NCBI RefSeq assembly: GCF_003605405.2
Contig: NZ_QYTW02000001.1
Coordinates: 62,001-126,000, forward strand
Direction of reading: 5' to 3'
DNA from: Siminovitchia terrae
GTDB taxonomy: Bacteria; Bacillota; Bacilli; Bacillales; Bacillaceae_C
DNA length: 64,000 nucleotides
A program made the translations under genes and the position numbers. The notes under the pieces were generated by a model, which did no database searches, was not told the origin of the DNA, and was given only the letters and a program-made list of their open reading frames with translations. Shown here in pieces: positions 16,993 to 27,960 of this stretch. Within the stretch, counting starts at the first letter, position 1; every line of letters starts with the position of its first letter.

Positions 16993-18015
16993 TCATTTTT
17001 CATAAAAAGCATCAAACAATAGGCCGCTTGCTTTAGCTACAGTCATTTCTTCATTCATTACCTTCTTTTCAACCTCAGGCGCAAGACTTTTAACTTTGTT
17101 ATCTCCGAAAAAGGATCTTTCCAGTTGTTCTTTAATCTGAGCATAGAGCCATTCCTTGGCCTGCATTTTGCGACTTTCCCAAAACTGGCCCGACTCTTTC
17201 GTCATCTTCATGTACCTCAAAACCGTTTCCCAAACCTGCTCGATTCCTTCTTGATACAGAGCAGAACAAGTGAGAGCTGGAGTTGTCCATCCTTTTGTCG
17301 CCGGCTGCAAAAAATGCAAAATCTGTTTATATTCTCTCTGTGTTTTTTTAGCCAGATCCAGATTTCTGCCATCAGCCTTGTTTACAATGACAGCATCCGC
17401 AAGCTCCATGATTCCCTTTTTCATTCCTTGCAATTCATCACCTGCCCCTGTTAAGACAAGCAACATGAAAAAGTCAACCATGCCCCTAACCATCACTTCA
17501 CTCTGGCCGACGCCGACCGTTTCGATCAATAAAACATCGTAGCCCGCAGCTTCGCAAGCTATGATTGTTTCTCGTGTTTTTCGATGTACACCCCCAAGTG
17601 CTCCCCCTGAAGGGGAGGGCCTGATAAAAGCATTCGGGTGGTTCGCCAAACGCTCCATCCTGGTTTTATCTCCAAGTATGCTGCCCCCGTGCAAAGTTGA
17701 ACTCGGGTCCACCGCAAGGACAGCCACGCGGTGGCCTTTATTGCATAATAAAAGACCAAAAGACTCGATAAATGTACTTTTTCCGGCTCCCGGAACTCCT
17801 GTTATACCGATTCGAATGGAATCACCAGACAATGGAAGAAGATGCTGCAGCATTTCCTCCGCCGTTTTTTTATGACGGTCGGCATTGCTTTCTATCAAGG
17901 TGATCGCCCTGGAAAGCATGGTACGATCCTTTAAGAGCAATCCGTCGATGATGCCATCGACATTTTCTTCTATCGGCTTGCGCCTGATGAACTTTTTTTG
18001 AATATCTTCACCCAT
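16993..18015 (-). CDS. meaB: MeaB, GTPase chaperone of methylmalonyl-CoA mutase
   Basis: 340 residues from the ATG at 18015, which overlaps the end of mutB by eight bases; a longer in-frame start at 18051 exists but lies deep in mutB. G3E-family P-loop GTPase: Walker A GVPGAGKS at 73-80, then [14 protein letters not shown] and NKADG. It protects methylmalonyl-CoA mutase from inactivation and gates adenosylcobalamin loading. The C-terminal arm is used for dimerisation. Adjacent to mutB-mutA, as is usual. Confidence 0.94.
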   Translation of the reverse strand: MGEDIQKKFIRRKPIEENVDGIIDGLLLKDRTMLSRAITLIESNADRHKKTAEEMLQHLLPLSGDSIRIGITGVPGAGKSTFIESFGLLLCNKGHRVAVLAVDPSSTLHGGSILGDKTRMERLANHPNAFIRPSPSGGALGGVHRKTRETIIACEAAGYDVLLIETVGVGQSEVMVRGMVDFFMLLVLTGAGDELQGMKKGIMELADAVIVNKADGRNLDLAKKTQREYKQILHFLQPATKGWTTPALTCSALYQEGIEQVWETVLRYMKMTKESGQFWESRKMQAKEWLYAQIKEQLERSFFGDNKVKSLAPEVEKKVMNEEMTVAKASGLLFDAFYEK

Positions 18016-20176
18016 CCCGCTCGCCCACTTCCACATAACCGAGTCTGGCATATATTTCTTCTACCACCTTTTGAGCAGCGATAGGAATGACAGTGCCCGG
18101 ACCAAAAATTGCGGAGGTTCCGTTCTTTTTAAGGAAATCATAGTCCTGCGGAGGGATGACACCGCCAATGACCACCATGATATCTTCCCGGCCGATTTTC
18201 CTCAGTTCTTCCACCAGCTTCGGCAGCAATGTCCGATGACCGGCGGCCAGAGAACTGACTCCAATAACGTGGACATCATTTTCTGCCGCCTGTCTCGCCG
18301 TTTCTTCAGGCGTTTGAAACAAAGGCCCGATATCAACATCAAAGCCTAGATCAGCGAAAGCAGTCGCAATGACCTTTGCTCCACGGTCATGGCCGTCCTG
18401 TCCCATTTTGGCAATTAAAATCCTTGGCCTCCGACCTTCATTTTCCATAAAGTCTTCCGTCATTTCCTTGATCTGAGACATTTCCTTCTCGTTGGAAAAA
18501 TGTGAGCTATAAACACCGCTTATTGATCTGATCACCGCTTTATGCCTTCCACATACTTTTTCAATAGCAGATGAAATTTCGCCCAAGGTCGCCCTTTCTC
18601 TTGCAGCCTCTACAGAAAGCTCCAGCAGATTCGCCGATTCGTCCGCGGCACCTTCTGATAGCTTTTTCAAAGCTGCCTGAACTCTTTCTTCGGAACGTTG
18701 CTCCTTGAGCTGCCTGATCCGCTCAAGCTGCTTCTCCCTTACAATCGTATTATCTATATTTAAAATATCAATCTCTTCTTCCTGCTCCAAACGATAGCGA
18801 TTCACTCCAATGATTGTCTCCTTTTTGGAATCGATCAATGCCTGCCGTCTCGCCGCAGCTTCCTCAATCCTCATTTTTGGAAGCCCTGTTTCCATCGCTT
18901 TCGTCATTCCTCCAAGCTCTTCAACTTCATCGATATGGGCCCATGCCCTTTTCATCAACTCATCCGTCAATGTTTCGACATAATATGATCCGCCCCATGG
19001 ATCAATGACATTCGTCAAGCCCGTTTCTTCCTGTAAAAAAAGCTGGGTATTCCGTGCAATCCGTGCAGAAAAATCTGTCGGTAGCGCAATTGCTTCATCA
19101 AGAGCGTTCGTATGAAGCGATTGCGTATGTCCCATAGCCGCAGCATGAGCCTCAATCAATGTCCGTATCACGTTATTATAGGGATCCTGTTCCGTTAAAC
19201 TCCATCCGGATGTTTGACTATGTGTTCGAAGCGCCAATGACTTAGGGTTCTTTGGTTTAAATGGGCTCATGAGCTTCGCCCACATCGTTCTTGCTGCACG
19301 CAGCTTGGCTATTTCCATAAAATAATTCATGCCAATTCCCCAGAAAAACGAAAGACGCGGGGCAAACGAATCTATATCAAGGCCTGCCTTCAAGCCTGTT
19401 CTGACATATTCAAGCCCATCTGCAATAGTATAGGCCAGCTCTATATCCGCCGGAGCCCCTGCTTCCTGCATATGATATCCCGAAATAGAGATACTGTTAA
19501 ACTTTGGCATTTCCCTCGACGTATATTCAAAAATATCGCCAATAATCCGCATGGACATTTCAGGAGGATAAATATACGTATTCCTAACCATGTATTCTTT
19601 TAAAATATCATTTTGGATCGTCCCCGAAAGCTGCTCCCTTTTTACTCCTTGCTCTTCAGCAGTCACGATGTAAAATGCTAGTATGGGAATCACGGCTCCA
19701 TTCATCGTCATTGAAACTGACATTTGATCCAACGGGATTCCATCGAATAATATTTTCATATCAAGAATGGAGTCGATGGCCACTCCCGCTTTCCCCACAT
19801 CTCCTTCCACCCGCGGATGGTCTGAATCATAGCCGCGGTGCGTAGCAAGATCAAATGCAACAGACAGACCCTTTTGTCCCATCGCCAAATTACGTCTGTA
19901 AAAGGCATTGCTTTCCTCAGCAGTCGAGAATCCCGCATATTGCCGAATCGTCCACGGACGGTTCACATACATTGTAGGGTACGGCCCGCGAGTATAAGGA
20001 GGAATCCCTGGCATCGTATCGGCATATTCCAGATGCTCAAGATCTTGCTCCGTGTATAACGCTTTTATATTGATTTGCTCATTAGTTTCAAAGCTACCGT
20101 TTTTAAAATCCTGATAATTTTTGGGAGATTTCACGAATTGCGGTGCAATGGATTGGAAGTCCGGCTTTTTATCCAT
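18008..20176 (-). CDS. mutB: Methylmalonyl-CoA mutase, large (catalytic) subunit
   Basis: 722 residues. Adenosylcobalamin-dependent rearrangement of (R)-methylmalonyl-CoA to succinyl-CoA. An N-terminal TIM barrel binds the CoA ester ([18 protein letters not shown] is a family signature near residue 75); the C-terminal B12 domain has the DxHxxG motif in [12 protein letters not shown] and GGVIPPQDY. Its start overlaps the mutA end by eight bases and its end overlaps meaB, so the three genes form one operon. Confidence 0.96.
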   Translation of the reverse strand: MDKKPDFQSIAPQFVKSPKNYQDFKNGSFETNEQINIKALYTEQDLEHLEYADTMPGIPPYTRGPYPTMYVNRPWTIRQYAGFSTAEESNAFYRRNLAMGQKGLSVAFDLATHRGYDSDHPRVEGDVGKAGVAIDSILDMKILFDGIPLDQMSVSMTMNGAVIPILAFYIVTAEEQGVKREQLSGTIQNDILKEYMVRNTYIYPPEMSMRIIGDIFEYTSREMPKFNSISISGYHMQEAGAPADIELAYTIADGLEYVRTGLKAGLDIDSFAPRLSFFWGIGMNYFMEIAKLRAARTMWAKLMSPFKPKNPKSLALRTHSQTSGWSLTEQDPYNNVIRTLIEAHAAAMGHTQSLHTNALDEAIALPTDFSARIARNTQLFLQEETGLTNVIDPWGGSYYVETLTDELMKRAWAHIDEVEELGGMTKAMETGLPKMRIEEAAARRQALIDSKKETIIGVNRYRLEQEEEIDILNIDNTIVREKQLERIRQLKEQRSEERVQAALKKLSEGAADESANLLELSVEAARERATLGEISSAIEKVCGRHKAVIRSISGVYSSHFSNEKEMSQIKEMTEDFMENEGRRPRILIAKMGQDGHDRGAKVIATAFADLGFDVDIGPLFQTPEETARQAAENDVHVIGVSSLAAGHRTLLPKLVEELRKIGREDIMVVIGGVIPPQDYDFLKKNGTSAIFGPGTVIPIAAQKVVEEIYARLGYVEVGERDG

Positions 20177-22034
20177 TTAAATCTGCCTCCCATCGGTTAA
20201 GTATATCATTCAGCTTTTCAACAATATTTTGACCCGAATAAAATGTGCCGTCTATTTGGAACGATGCCAATTCCTCTTCAGTAATGCTGCCGGCAATATC
20301 CAAATGGACGTTGGGCAAGCTTTCTTTTACCCAGCATCCGATATCCGCTGCAAATTCCGCATAAAGGGACTGCGGCCCGCACAAACAAAAGTCTTTTTCC
20401 GGTGACTCTAACATGTAACGCTTTATATGCTTCAAATCCTTGAAGCTGTCACTCCAGACAGCTTGTATCCCTGCTGAAGCCAAGACACCAGAAACAAAGT
20501 CCGCATATGGCTTGTATGCTTTCAATTCCCCAAGACAGATTAATCTTATCGTTGGAGTTTTGCCCTTTAATGAAAGCTGAGAGGACCTTTGTCGAAAACG
20601 TTCAAACTTCTCCGCAAGCCTTACATGTTGAAGCGGATCAAGTTTTAACTTCCCTTCTGCATCCAGACGGGTGGTGCTGCCCGTTTTGGGATATCGAACC
20701 TGCTCATTGCCCATAGCATACACGTTCACCCCGACTGCCGACCTTTTTCTAGTTTCCATGTCTTTCAACTGATCAGCGGCGTTTTCTTTTATCTTCCCTT
20801 GCAGCCACCCTTCCCGCAAGACTTCAATGATTCCCTCTTTTTTATCAATTTCCTGGAAAAAATTCCATCCTTCATTGACTAAATTTGATGTTAAAGCTTC
20901 GATAAAATAAGAGCCCCCAGCCGGATCGATAACCCGATCCAAAAACGACTCTTCTTTTAACAAAAGTTGAGTATTTCTAGCGATTCTCTTTGAAAAATCA
21001 GTCGAATGCCCTGACAATTCATCAAATGATCCTACATGGAGGTAATCAACTCCGCCCAATATTCCAGCGAATGCTTCGTTTCCTGCACGGAGCATGTTTA
21101 CATAAGGATCCAGGACAGATTTTGTAAGATTGGCCGTTTCTGCACTAACCGGGACTGCCTGCTTACCTTCCGGCAGCCCATATGCATCCGCCATCGTCTT
21201 CCAAAGCACCCTGAAAGCCCTGAATTTTGAGAGTTCTATAAAAAAATCACTACCAATGGAAAAACGAAAAATCAATTTAGATGCAGTTTTTGCCGGAGTC
21301 CATCCTGCTTTTTTCATTTGTTCAATATAAAACACGGCTAATGCTAAAGAAACGCCAAGTTCCTGAATTACTTTGGCTCCAGCCTCCTTGTATGGCTTTG
21401 TATCAACCATAACAGTACGAAGGTGAGGAAACTGGAGATCGAGCAGCTTGATCTGTGAAATCCAATCTTCCATTTGTTCACAGTCAGGGGCGACGATGAA
21501 ACCTTCCGCAAGCTCTGCTGATACGATGTCCGCTGCAACCGCTCCGCTAACTTTAATATTCTCAGCAAGCAGATTTTGAGCGATAATGTCGAAACGGCGA
21601 CTGTCGGAAAAAATAAGAAGTGGTATTTGATCCAGCGCAATGAAATCGTTCAATTCTTTGAAACTTACATCATCAAGCTTCTCAAGCCGCAAAGGGTCGA
21701 ATGCGACGGTATCCTGCCCCCTTTGAAGAGATCTTTTGATTTGATGCTTTAGTTTGTTCCAATCATCCTCTTTCAGTTTTTGAGCTATACGCCAACCGCT
21801 TTTTTTACCGGGAGGAGAAAAGCCCCGCAAAAAGTTACCTTCTCCAGGATATTGATCTATCCGTCCATAATCGATTTGATTTTGCGTATAAAGGGGAGAT
21901 AATTGAATACCTTCGTACGTATCGGTGTAAAGGTCTTTCAGGGAAGCATTCTTCAAAGATGATTGCACAGCCTTCTCCCACTCTTTGATTGTCGCTTTTT
22001 TGAAGTCTGTTTTTTTTGCCCGATCAGTGAACAT
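20169..22034 (-). CDS. mutA: Methylmalonyl-CoA mutase, small subunit
   Basis: About 621 residues from the ATG at 22034, eight bases after AGGAAGGG; a GTG three codons earlier is less well placed. Same two-domain plan as the large subunit, but the C-terminal domain lacks DxHxxG, so it is the non-catalytic partner of the heterodimer. Barrel segments such as [18 protein letters not shown] and [13 protein letters not shown] are well conserved. First gene of mutA-mutB-meaB; transcription runs away from the FadR-type regulator gene. Confidence 0.94.
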   Translation of the reverse strand: MFTDRAKKTDFKKATIKEWEKAVQSSLKNASLKDLYTDTYEGIQLSPLYTQNQIDYGRIDQYPGEGNFLRGFSPPGKKSGWRIAQKLKEDDWNKLKHQIKRSLQRGQDTVAFDPLRLEKLDDVSFKELNDFIALDQIPLLIFSDSRRFDIIAQNLLAENIKVSGAVAADIVSAELAEGFIVAPDCEQMEDWISQIKLLDLQFPHLRTVMVDTKPYKEAGAKVIQELGVSLALAVFYIEQMKKAGWTPAKTASKLIFRFSIGSDFFIELSKFRAFRVLWKTMADAYGLPEGKQAVPVSAETANLTKSVLDPYVNMLRAGNEAFAGILGGVDYLHVGSFDELSGHSTDFSKRIARNTQLLLKEESFLDRVIDPAGGSYFIEALTSNLVNEGWNFFQEIDKKEGIIEVLREGWLQGKIKENAADQLKDMETRKRSAVGVNVYAMGNEQVRYPKTGSTTRLDAEGKLKLDPLQHVRLAEKFERFRQRSSQLSLKGKTPTIRLICLGELKAYKPYADFVSGVLASAGIQAVWSDSFKDLKHIKRYMLESPEKDFCLCGPQSLYAEFAADIGCWVKESLPNVHLDIAGSITEEELASFQIDGTFYSGQNIVEKLNDILNRWEADLNG

Positions 22035-22266
22035 GCAGTACACCCTTCCTCTCCATTTGTGTAAGCGATTCCAAATTATTTATCTATTCAATTACCATTT
22101 TATTATAGTTATGGAACCCAGACAACCGATTCAGCAGGAAGAGCTATTCCCCATCCGCTCAATCGAAAAATTTCTTGCGTTGCTTAAGCCAAAATCCCGA
22201 TTCTTTGGTCACAAATCATGTGTCCGCCCCGAATGATTGAGGCACCCTTTCCAGAACAAGGCGTTT

Positions 22267-22309
22267 TTTTGTAAGTTATTTTACAAAATGCCAATATCAA
22301 TGATAAAAT
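22267..22309 (+). promoter_or_regulatory. Promoter with dyad operator before the FadR-type gene
   Basis: TTTTGTAA-GTTATT-TTACAAAA is a perfect inverted repeat (22267-22288). Its right arm holds the -35 box TTACAA, with 17 bases to the -10 box TAAAAT (22304-22309). A protein bound here would block the promoter, so autoregulation by the downstream GntR-family protein is likely. The rest of the 22044-22349 gap shows nothing definite. Confidence 0.6.
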
Positions 22310-22349
22310 ATCCTATGTACCAATCATCCTACAAATCGGAGTGTGAATT

Positions 22350-23024
22350 ATGTATAAAAGGGCAAACCGTGTATCCTTAGTCGATCAAGTCATTTCTCAA
22401 ATGGAAAAATTAATTGAAAACGGTCATTGGCCTGTTGGGAACAAGATACCGCCCGAAATGCTCCTCATGGAAGAATTTGATGTAAGCCGCAATACACTCA
22501 GGGAGGCCGTCCAAGCCTTGGTGCATGCCGGTTTATTGGAATCAAAACAAGGAAGCGGGACAGTTGTTCGTTCTACAAGTGTATTCGAGGCCGCCATGCA
22601 ACGCCAAATTGAAAAAACCAGTTTAATCGAAACTTTGGAAGTTAGGCTTGCATTGGAAAAAGAGGCAGCACAGCTCGCTGCAAAGCGGAGAAGCGAAGAA
22701 GATATTGCCAGGCTACGAGCCTATATTGCCAAATGCCGCGATGCTGCCGAAAGAAGAAAGTTGGAAGATTTTATAGCGGCAGATATCAAATTTCATCAAG
22801 CAATCTTTCAGGCTGCTAAAAACAGCTTGCTGGAAGATTTATATGAACATATGACTAAGCCATTATACTCTTCAATCAAAGATTTGATGGCGATGGATCC
22901 GCAGTTTTGTTTTGAAGAAGAAATACATGATGAACTGTTTAGGGCCATATGTGATCAGGATGTCGAGGCTGCAGTGAATGAAGTCAATGAGTATATCGCT
23001 CAATTTAAAAAAAGATTGACTTGA
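22350..23024 (+). CDS. GntR family regulator, FadR subfamily
   Basis: 224 residues. N-terminal winged helix-turn-helix (KIPPEMLLMEEFDVSRNTLR, then ESKQGSGTVVRS) and a C-terminal all-helical FCD ligand domain with metal-binding His and Asp residues (DIKFHQAIFQAAKN). The FCD domain usually senses carboxylic acids. It sits 55 bases before an MFS transporter gene and probably controls it together with itself through the dyad upstream. The ligand is unknown; proximity to mutAB is suggestive only. Confidence 0.88.
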   Translation: MYKRANRVSLVDQVISQMEKLIENGHWPVGNKIPPEMLLMEEFDVSRNTLREAVQALVHAGLLESKQGSGTVVRSTSVFEAAMQRQIEKTSLIETLEVRLALEKEAAQLAAKRRSEEDIARLRAYIAKCRDAAERRKLEDFIAADIKFHQAIFQAAKNSLLEDLYEHMTKPLYSSIKDLMAMDPQFCFEEEIHDELFRAICDQDVEAAVNEVNEYIAQFKKRLT

Positions 23025-23079
23025 TGAATCAATGTTGATTTAGGCAACGGACTTTTCGAAAGTTATAGGAGGATGCACT

Positions 23080-24333
23080 TTGATTAGAAATGGATCATCT
23101 TTGGAGCAAATGCCAGGGCGTGAAGTCAATTGGTTATTATTCATAGGAATTATTTTCATTGGATCAAATTTAAGAGCGCCGCTCACTTCGGTCGGCTCGC
23201 TCATTCCATTTATACGTGATGATTTGGGAATCAGCCATGCATTAGCCGGGACAATTACCACATTGCCCCTTCTGGCATTCGCTTTTCTTTCCCCTTTTGC
23301 CCCCAAAATAGCTACCCGCTTGGGGATGGAGCGGACTATTCTTTTTTCATTAATCCTATTGACTGTTGGATTGATTACGCGTTCCATGTTGAGTGCGGGC
23401 TTTCTTTTTGGCGGCACCATTATGATTGGATTGGCAATCGCCGTCGGAAATGTATTATTGCCCGGATATATTAAAATGAATTTTCCTTATAGAATAGGAG
23501 TCATGACGGGCATATATGCTGTTTTTATGAATGTGTTCGGTGCTTTGGGGTCCGGCTTGAGTGTCCCGATATCAACAATAAAAGGAATGGGCTGGAAAGG
23601 ATCGCTTGCCGTTTGGGCTATACTTTCTTTCATCGCCATATTATTCTGGCTTCCGCAATTACGCAAGCAGAATAAACCTACCTTGTCAGCAGCAGCTTCA
23701 AAAAAAAGAATGTCCGTTTGGCGCTCTCCTCTAGCATGGAACATCACTTTGTTTATGGGATTACAGTCATTAATGTTTTATACTCTCATGACTTGGCTTC
23801 CAGACATATTGCAATCTCATGGATTCAGCTCGAGTGGAGCTGGATGGATGCTGTTTCTCATGCAGTTTGCATTGATTCCGATCACCTTTGTCATTCCGGT
23901 GATAGCAGATAAAATGAAAAACCAAAAAGTGTTAGCCGGAGTAACAGCTTTACTGTTCTTCTTAGGGATAGTCGCTTTAATGATTGGTTCTAAATCATTA
24001 CTATATGTCTCCGTCATACTGATAGGAGTCGCTGGAGGCAGTGCCTTCAGCTTGTCCATGATGTTTTTCAGCCTTCGGACAACTGATGGGCAGCAAGCGA
24101 CGGAACTATCAGGCATGGCCCAATCATTCGGTTACCTATTAGCCGCAATAGGCCCTGTATTATTCGGAGCTTTATATGATATAAGCGGAAAATGGCAGCT
24201 TTCTCTTTCTATGCTTATGATTTTATCCGCAGTCATCTTTATTGTCGGAATTGAGGCAGGGAAAGAAAGGGTGATTACGGATAATACTGCACAAATTGAT
24301 CCCCTTTCGGAATCTAATCCCGAAAACAGTTAA
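23080..24333 (+). CDS. MFS transporter, CynX/NimT-like
   Basis: 417 residues with about twelve hydrophobic segments. The TTG at 23080 has the best ribosome binding site (ATAGGAGG); an ATG ten codons in is an alternative. The segment GSNLRAPLTSVGSLIPFIRDD is characteristic of the CynX/NimT (cyanate or 2-nitroimidazole efflux-like) branch and of B. subtilis YycB. The transported compound cannot be told from sequence. It follows the FadR-type regulator on the same strand and ends before a strong terminator. Confidence 0.85.
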   Translation: MIRNGSSLEQMPGREVNWLLFIGIIFIGSNLRAPLTSVGSLIPFIRDDLGISHALAGTITTLPLLAFAFLSPFAPKIATRLGMERTILFSLILLTVGLITRSMLSAGFLFGGTIMIGLAIAVGNVLLPGYIKMNFPYRIGVMTGIYAVFMNVFGALGSGLSVPISTIKGMGWKGSLAVWAILSFIAILFWLPQLRKQNKPTLSAAASKKRMSVWRSPLAWNITLFMGLQSLMFYTLMTWLPDILQSHGFSSSGAGWMLFLMQFALIPITFVIPVIADKMKNQKVLAGVTALLFFLGIVALMIGSKSLLYVSVILIGVAGGSAFSLSMMFFSLRTTDGQQATELSGMAQSFGYLLAAIGPVLFGALYDISGKWQLSLSMLMILSAVIFIVGIEAGKERVITDNTAQIDPLSESNPENS

Positions 24334-24384
24334 GTGAAGAAACGAATAGAAAAAATGATTGTACATTCATGCCGGGCGCACCTA

Positions 24385-24418
24385 AAAATCCCGTCCTCGT
24401 TGTTGAGGACGGGATTTT
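24385..24418. terminator. Bidirectional terminator between the MFS gene and bkdB
   Basis: AAAATCCCGTCCTC / GAGGACGGGATTTT, a 14-bp perfect stem with a six-base loop; it serves the convergent MFS and bkd transcripts. Confidence 0.9.
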
Positions 24419-24423
24419 CCTGT

Positions 24424-25692
24424 TTAATAAACAGATGTATTTTCTCTTGATATATTCTCCAGAATTTCTTTTACCCTTTTTAAGAAATTACCACACACGA
24501 GCCCGTCAAGAACACGATGGTCCATTGACAGACAGAGATTCACCATATCGCGGGGGGCAATGCCTCCGTTTTTCAATATCACCGGCCGCTTCACAATTGA
24601 TTCTATCTGCAAAATGGCAGCTTGAGGATGGTTGATGATTCCCATGGACTGCACCGAACCAAAGGAACCTGTGTTATTGACAGTAAAAGTACCACCTTGT
24701 ATATCATCGGTTCTCAATCTGCCGTTTCTAGCTTTGTTTGCCAATCCTACTATTTCCTTGGCGATCCCTTTGATGGATTGCTCATCTGCGTTTTTGATTA
24801 CAGGAACATACAAGATATCCTCACTTGCTACTGCAATAGATAGATTGATATCTTTTTTCTGGACAATTGTGTCCCCTGCCCACACGGAGTTGATCATTGG
24901 ATATTCCCTTAAGGCCTGTGCCACCGCTTTGACAAAGAAAGAGAAATAAGTCAGATTAAATCCTTCCTTTAGCTTGAACTCATCTTTTATGGAATTCCGG
25001 AATTGAACAAGCCCAGTTACATCTACTTCCACCATCATCCAGGCATGCGGAATTTCCTGTTTGCTCCGAACCATGTTTTCCGCAATCTTTCTCCGTATAG
25101 GAGTAATAGGAATCACTGTATCTCCTGGAAGGACGGGTACATGCGCAGGCTGATAAGCAAAACCATGGTTGGCAGAAACAACCTTCTGTTTTGGCTGGCC
25201 ACTTGTGTCATCCTTTGTAGGAATCTTTCCAGCATTAATAAGTTTCTGCAAATCTTTCCGTGTAATGCGGCCTCCCAGACCAGTACCATCCACCTGACCC
25301 AAATCGATGTCATATTCTTGGGCCATCCGGACTACCGCGGGTGAATAACGAGCTTTATGCTGATTTTTCATCTTATCATCGTGGCTTTCCGCTGTCTGCG
25401 AAACATTTGCAGCCTCGCCCTCAACCGAACGTTCTTCTCCTTGATCCACCTCTATTGCATCGATCGTACATATGATTTCCCCAACTGCGAGTGTTTCGTC
25501 TTCCTGAGCAATAATCTCCTTGATGATACCTGAAAAAGAAGATGGTATTTCAGCATTTACTTTGTCAGTCAAGACTTCAGCAAGAGGGTCATATTTTTTG
25601 ACCTCATCCCCAGGCGCAACAAGCCACTTGCTAATTGTTCCTTCAGTCACACTCTCCCCTAGCTGGGGCATTGTTATATTTTTAACAGCCAA
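24424..25692 (-). CDS. bkdB: Branched-chain 2-oxoacid dehydrogenase E2 (lipoyl acyltransferase)
   Basis: About 422 residues. Core acyltransferase of the bkd complex. Lipoyl domain at residues about 1-80 with the lipoylated Lys in LTDKVNAE, a peripheral-subunit binding domain around residue 125 (SPAVVRMAQEYDIDL), and a catalytic domain ending in the HxxxDG motif (MDHRVLDG). The start is a TTG at 25692, ten bases after AAAGGAGG, giving MAVKNITMPQLGES; another TTG nine bases upstream touches the binding site. A 196-bp repeat separates it from bkdAB. Confidence 0.95.
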   Translation of the reverse strand: MAVKNITMPQLGESVTEGTISKWLVAPGDEVKKYDPLAEVLTDKVNAEIPSSFSGIIKEIIAQEDETLAVGEIICTIDAIEVDQGEERSVEGEAANVSQTAESHDDKMKNQHKARYSPAVVRMAQEYDIDLGQVDGTGLGGRITRKDLQKLINAGKIPTKDDTSGQPKQKVVSANHGFAYQPAHVPVLPGDTVIPITPIRRKIAENMVRSKQEIPHAWMMVEVDVTGLVQFRNSIKDEFKLKEGFNLTYFSFFVKAVAQALREYPMINSVWAGDTIVQKKDINLSIAVASEDILYVPVIKNADEQSIKGIAKEIVGLANKARNGRLRTDDIQGGTFTVNNTGSFGSVQSMGIINHPQAAILQIESIVKRPVILKNGGIAPRDMVNLCLSMDHRVLDGLVCGNFLKRVKEILENISRENTSVY

Positions 25693-25732
25693 ATAAAACA
25701 AGCCTCCTTTACCGTATAATCAAAAGGTCACC

Positions 25733-25928
25733 AATCAAATGCGCCTTGGCGTATTTGCGCCCAGATTTTATCGAGCTCCGCTCGATAAATTTTCTCTGAA
25801 AATCTGTGGCATCCGCCGAAGGCTTTGACTTTATTCAGCCGGGGTTTGAACCCCCACTGAATGGAAGACCGATATGCATTCATCTCACCACTTACACAAG
25901 TGGGAGACTTCTGCTGAATGAAGTTAAA
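25733..25928. repeat. 196-bp hairpin repeat, copy C, inside the bkd operon
   Basis: Lies between bkdAB and bkdB; its right end covers the bkdAB stop codon (TTA at 25924-25926). The central hairpin is ATCGAGC-TCC-GCTCGAT. One base change (CACAAG for CAGAAG) weakens the right hairpin. In the transcribed (minus) sense it would place three hairpins between the E1-beta and E2 reading frames. Confidence 0.92.
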
Positions 25929-26907
25929 ATTCTGCAAGCTCCCTCATCGCTTTTTCAATTTTTTCCGGATTAATCATGAAATACTTTTCCATTGTCGGTG
26001 CATACGGCATAGCCGGCACTTCAGGGCCTGCTAGTCTCTTAACAGGTGCATCCAGATCAAACAGGCACTCTTCGGCGATGATGGCAGCCACCTCTCCAAT
26101 GATGCTGCCTTCCTTATTATCTTCGGTGATTAATAATACTTTCCCTGTTTTGGAAGCCGCTTCTATGATCGCTTCTCTATCAAGCGGATAAATCGTACGC
26201 AAATCTAGGATATGCGTGCTGATGCCGTCTTTCGCAAGCTTTTCTGCAGCCTGCAGGGCCATATGGACACATAAGCCATACGTAATGACGGTAATGTCAT
26301 CACCTTCACGTTTGACGTCGGCCTTTCCAATCGGCAAGACGTAATCCTCATCAGGGACTTCTCCTTTAATTAACCGATAGGCCCTTTTATGTTCAAAAAA
26401 CAACACCGGATCTTCATCGCGAATGGCTGCTTTCAACAAGCCCTTCACATCGTATGGCGTTGATGGCATGACTATTTTCAAACCGGGCTGGTTAGCAAAA
26501 ATAGCTTCGACCGACTGTGAATGATAAAGAGCTCCGTGAACACCTCCGCCGTACGGAGCCCTGATGACAATTGGACATGACCAATCGTTATTCGAACGGT
26601 ATCGGATACGAGCAGCTTCAGAAATGATCTGGTTTATAGCAGGCATGATAAAATCCGCAAACTGCATTTCAGCAACCGGTCTGTATCCATACATAGCAGC
26701 TCCGATTCCAACCCCTGCTATAGCTGACTCTGCTAAAGGAGTATCAATGACCCTTTTATCACCAAACAATTCATATAACCCTTGGGTCGCCTTGAAAACT
26801 CCGCCTTTTTTTCCAACATCTTCACCAAGCACAAAAACTTTTTCATCTCGCTCCATTTCTTCCTTAAGCGCTGCCGTAACAGCCTCTATATATGAAATGA
26901 CTGCCAT
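25924..26907 (-). CDS. bkdAB: Branched-chain 2-oxoacid dehydrogenase E1 beta
   Basis: 327 residues. Beta subunit of the thiamine-diphosphate decarboxylase that acts on the 2-oxoacids of Val, Leu and Ile. Signature segments: [37 protein letters not shown] (TPP pocket) and [25 protein letters not shown]. The gene lies 14 bases after bkdAA. The final codon and stop run directly into repeat copy C. Confidence 0.95.
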   Translation of the reverse strand: MAVISYIEAVTAALKEEMERDEKVFVLGEDVGKKGGVFKATQGLYELFGDKRVIDTPLAESAIAGVGIGAAMYGYRPVAEMQFADFIMPAINQIISEAARIRYRSNNDWSCPIVIRAPYGGGVHGALYHSQSVEAIFANQPGLKIVMPSTPYDVKGLLKAAIRDEDPVLFFEHKRAYRLIKGEVPDEDYVLPIGKADVKREGDDITVITYGLCVHMALQAAEKLAKDGISTHILDLRTIYPLDREAIIEAASKTGKVLLITEDNKEGSIIGEVAAIIAEECLFDLDAPVKRLAGPEVPAMPYAPTMEKYFMINPEKIEKAMRELAEF

Positions 26908-26921
26908 AAAGCTTCCCCCTC

Positions 26922-27920
26922 TTACGCCTTCTCATGATACACGTGTTTCAAGGCATCTTCCGGCATTGCGTACGGTGCTTCTTCCGCATAGTCTGTCGCC
27001 TCGTTCACTTGCTCCATAATCCGGTCATTTATTTCCTTTTCCAGTTCGTCATCTATCAATCCATTTTCTCTCAGATAGGAACCGAATAATACGATGGGGT
27101 CTTGGCTTTTCGCTTTTGCCATCTCATCCGGGGACCTGTATGTGCGATCATCATCATCAGACGAATGCGGCGTCAACCGATTGCATACAGTTTCGATGAG
27201 CGCGGGTCCTTCGCCATTTCGGCAACGGTCCGCAGCTTCTTTCACTGTACTATAAACTTCCAACAGATCGTTCCCGTCAATGGTGATGCCTTCCATCCCA
27301 TATCCTGCTGCGCGGTCGGATACCTTTTCGCAGGCAAGCTGCTTTTCAATCGGAACAGAAATAGCATATTTATTATTTTCACACATAAAAATAACCGGAA
27401 GTTTGTGTACACCTGCAAAGTTAGCTCCCTCATGAAAATCCCCCTGATTGGATGAACCTTCCCCAAAGGTAACGAAAGAGACCAAGTCGCTTCCTTCCAT
27501 CCTGGCTGCCAGGGCAATGCCCACTGCATGGGGAACCTGTGTAGTAACGGGTGAAGAGCCGGTGACAATCCGATTTTCCCTTTGTCCAAAGTGGCCAGGC
27601 ATCTGTCTTCCTCCGGAGTTTGGATCTTCCGCTTTTGCAAAGCCCGAAAGCATGATTTCTTTTGGAGTCATGCCAAAAGAAAGGACAACTCCAAGATCTC
27701 TGTAATAAGGTAGAACGTAATCCTTTTCACGGTTAAGAGCATAAGCTGCCCCTACTTGCGAGGCCTCCTGGCCTTGGCATGAAATGACAAAAGGAATTTT
27801 ACCGGACCGGTTCAAGAGCCACATACGCTCGTCAATCCTGCGGGCAAGCAGCATGGTTTCGTACATGCCCAAAACTTCCTGATCGCTTAATCCAAGCTCT
27901 TTATGACGGTTTTTTGCCAT
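26922..27920 (-). CDS. bkdAA: Branched-chain 2-oxoacid dehydrogenase E1 alpha
   Basis: 332 residues. Alpha subunit of the TPP-dependent E1. The TPP/Mg motif is present as GEGSSNQGDFHEG followed by CENNKYAIS; the phosphorylation-loop counterpart RTYRSPDE is visible near residue 270. RBS CAGGAGG. Follows lpdV by 40 bases. Works with bkdAB, bkdB and lpdV to make isobutyryl-, isovaleryl- and 2-methylbutyryl-CoA, which are also primers for branched fatty acids. Confidence 0.95.
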   Translation of the reverse strand: MAKNRHKELGLSDQEVLGMYETMLLARRIDERMWLLNRSGKIPFVISCQGQEASQVGAAYALNREKDYVLPYYRDLGVVLSFGMTPKEIMLSGFAKAEDPNSGGRQMPGHFGQRENRIVTGSSPVTTQVPHAVGIALAARMEGSDLVSFVTFGEGSSNQGDFHEGANFAGVHKLPVIFMCENNKYAISVPIEKQLACEKVSDRAAGYGMEGITIDGNDLLEVYSTVKEAADRCRNGEGPALIETVCNRLTPHSSDDDDRTYRSPDEMAKAKSQDPIVLFGSYLRENGLIDDELEKEINDRIMEQVNEATDYAEEAPYAMPEDALKHVYHEKA

Positions 27921-27960
27921 CCTTTCTACCTCCTGATAGATTCAAGTTTCATGTATTTAT

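Noticed and set aside
25733-25928. Small conserved protein encoded by the 196-bp repeat (frame containing SGEMNAY and [11 protein letters not shown])
   Set aside because: The frame is open in copies C and D but has a stop in E and shifts in B, while the hairpin stems stay intact; structure, not coding, is conserved.
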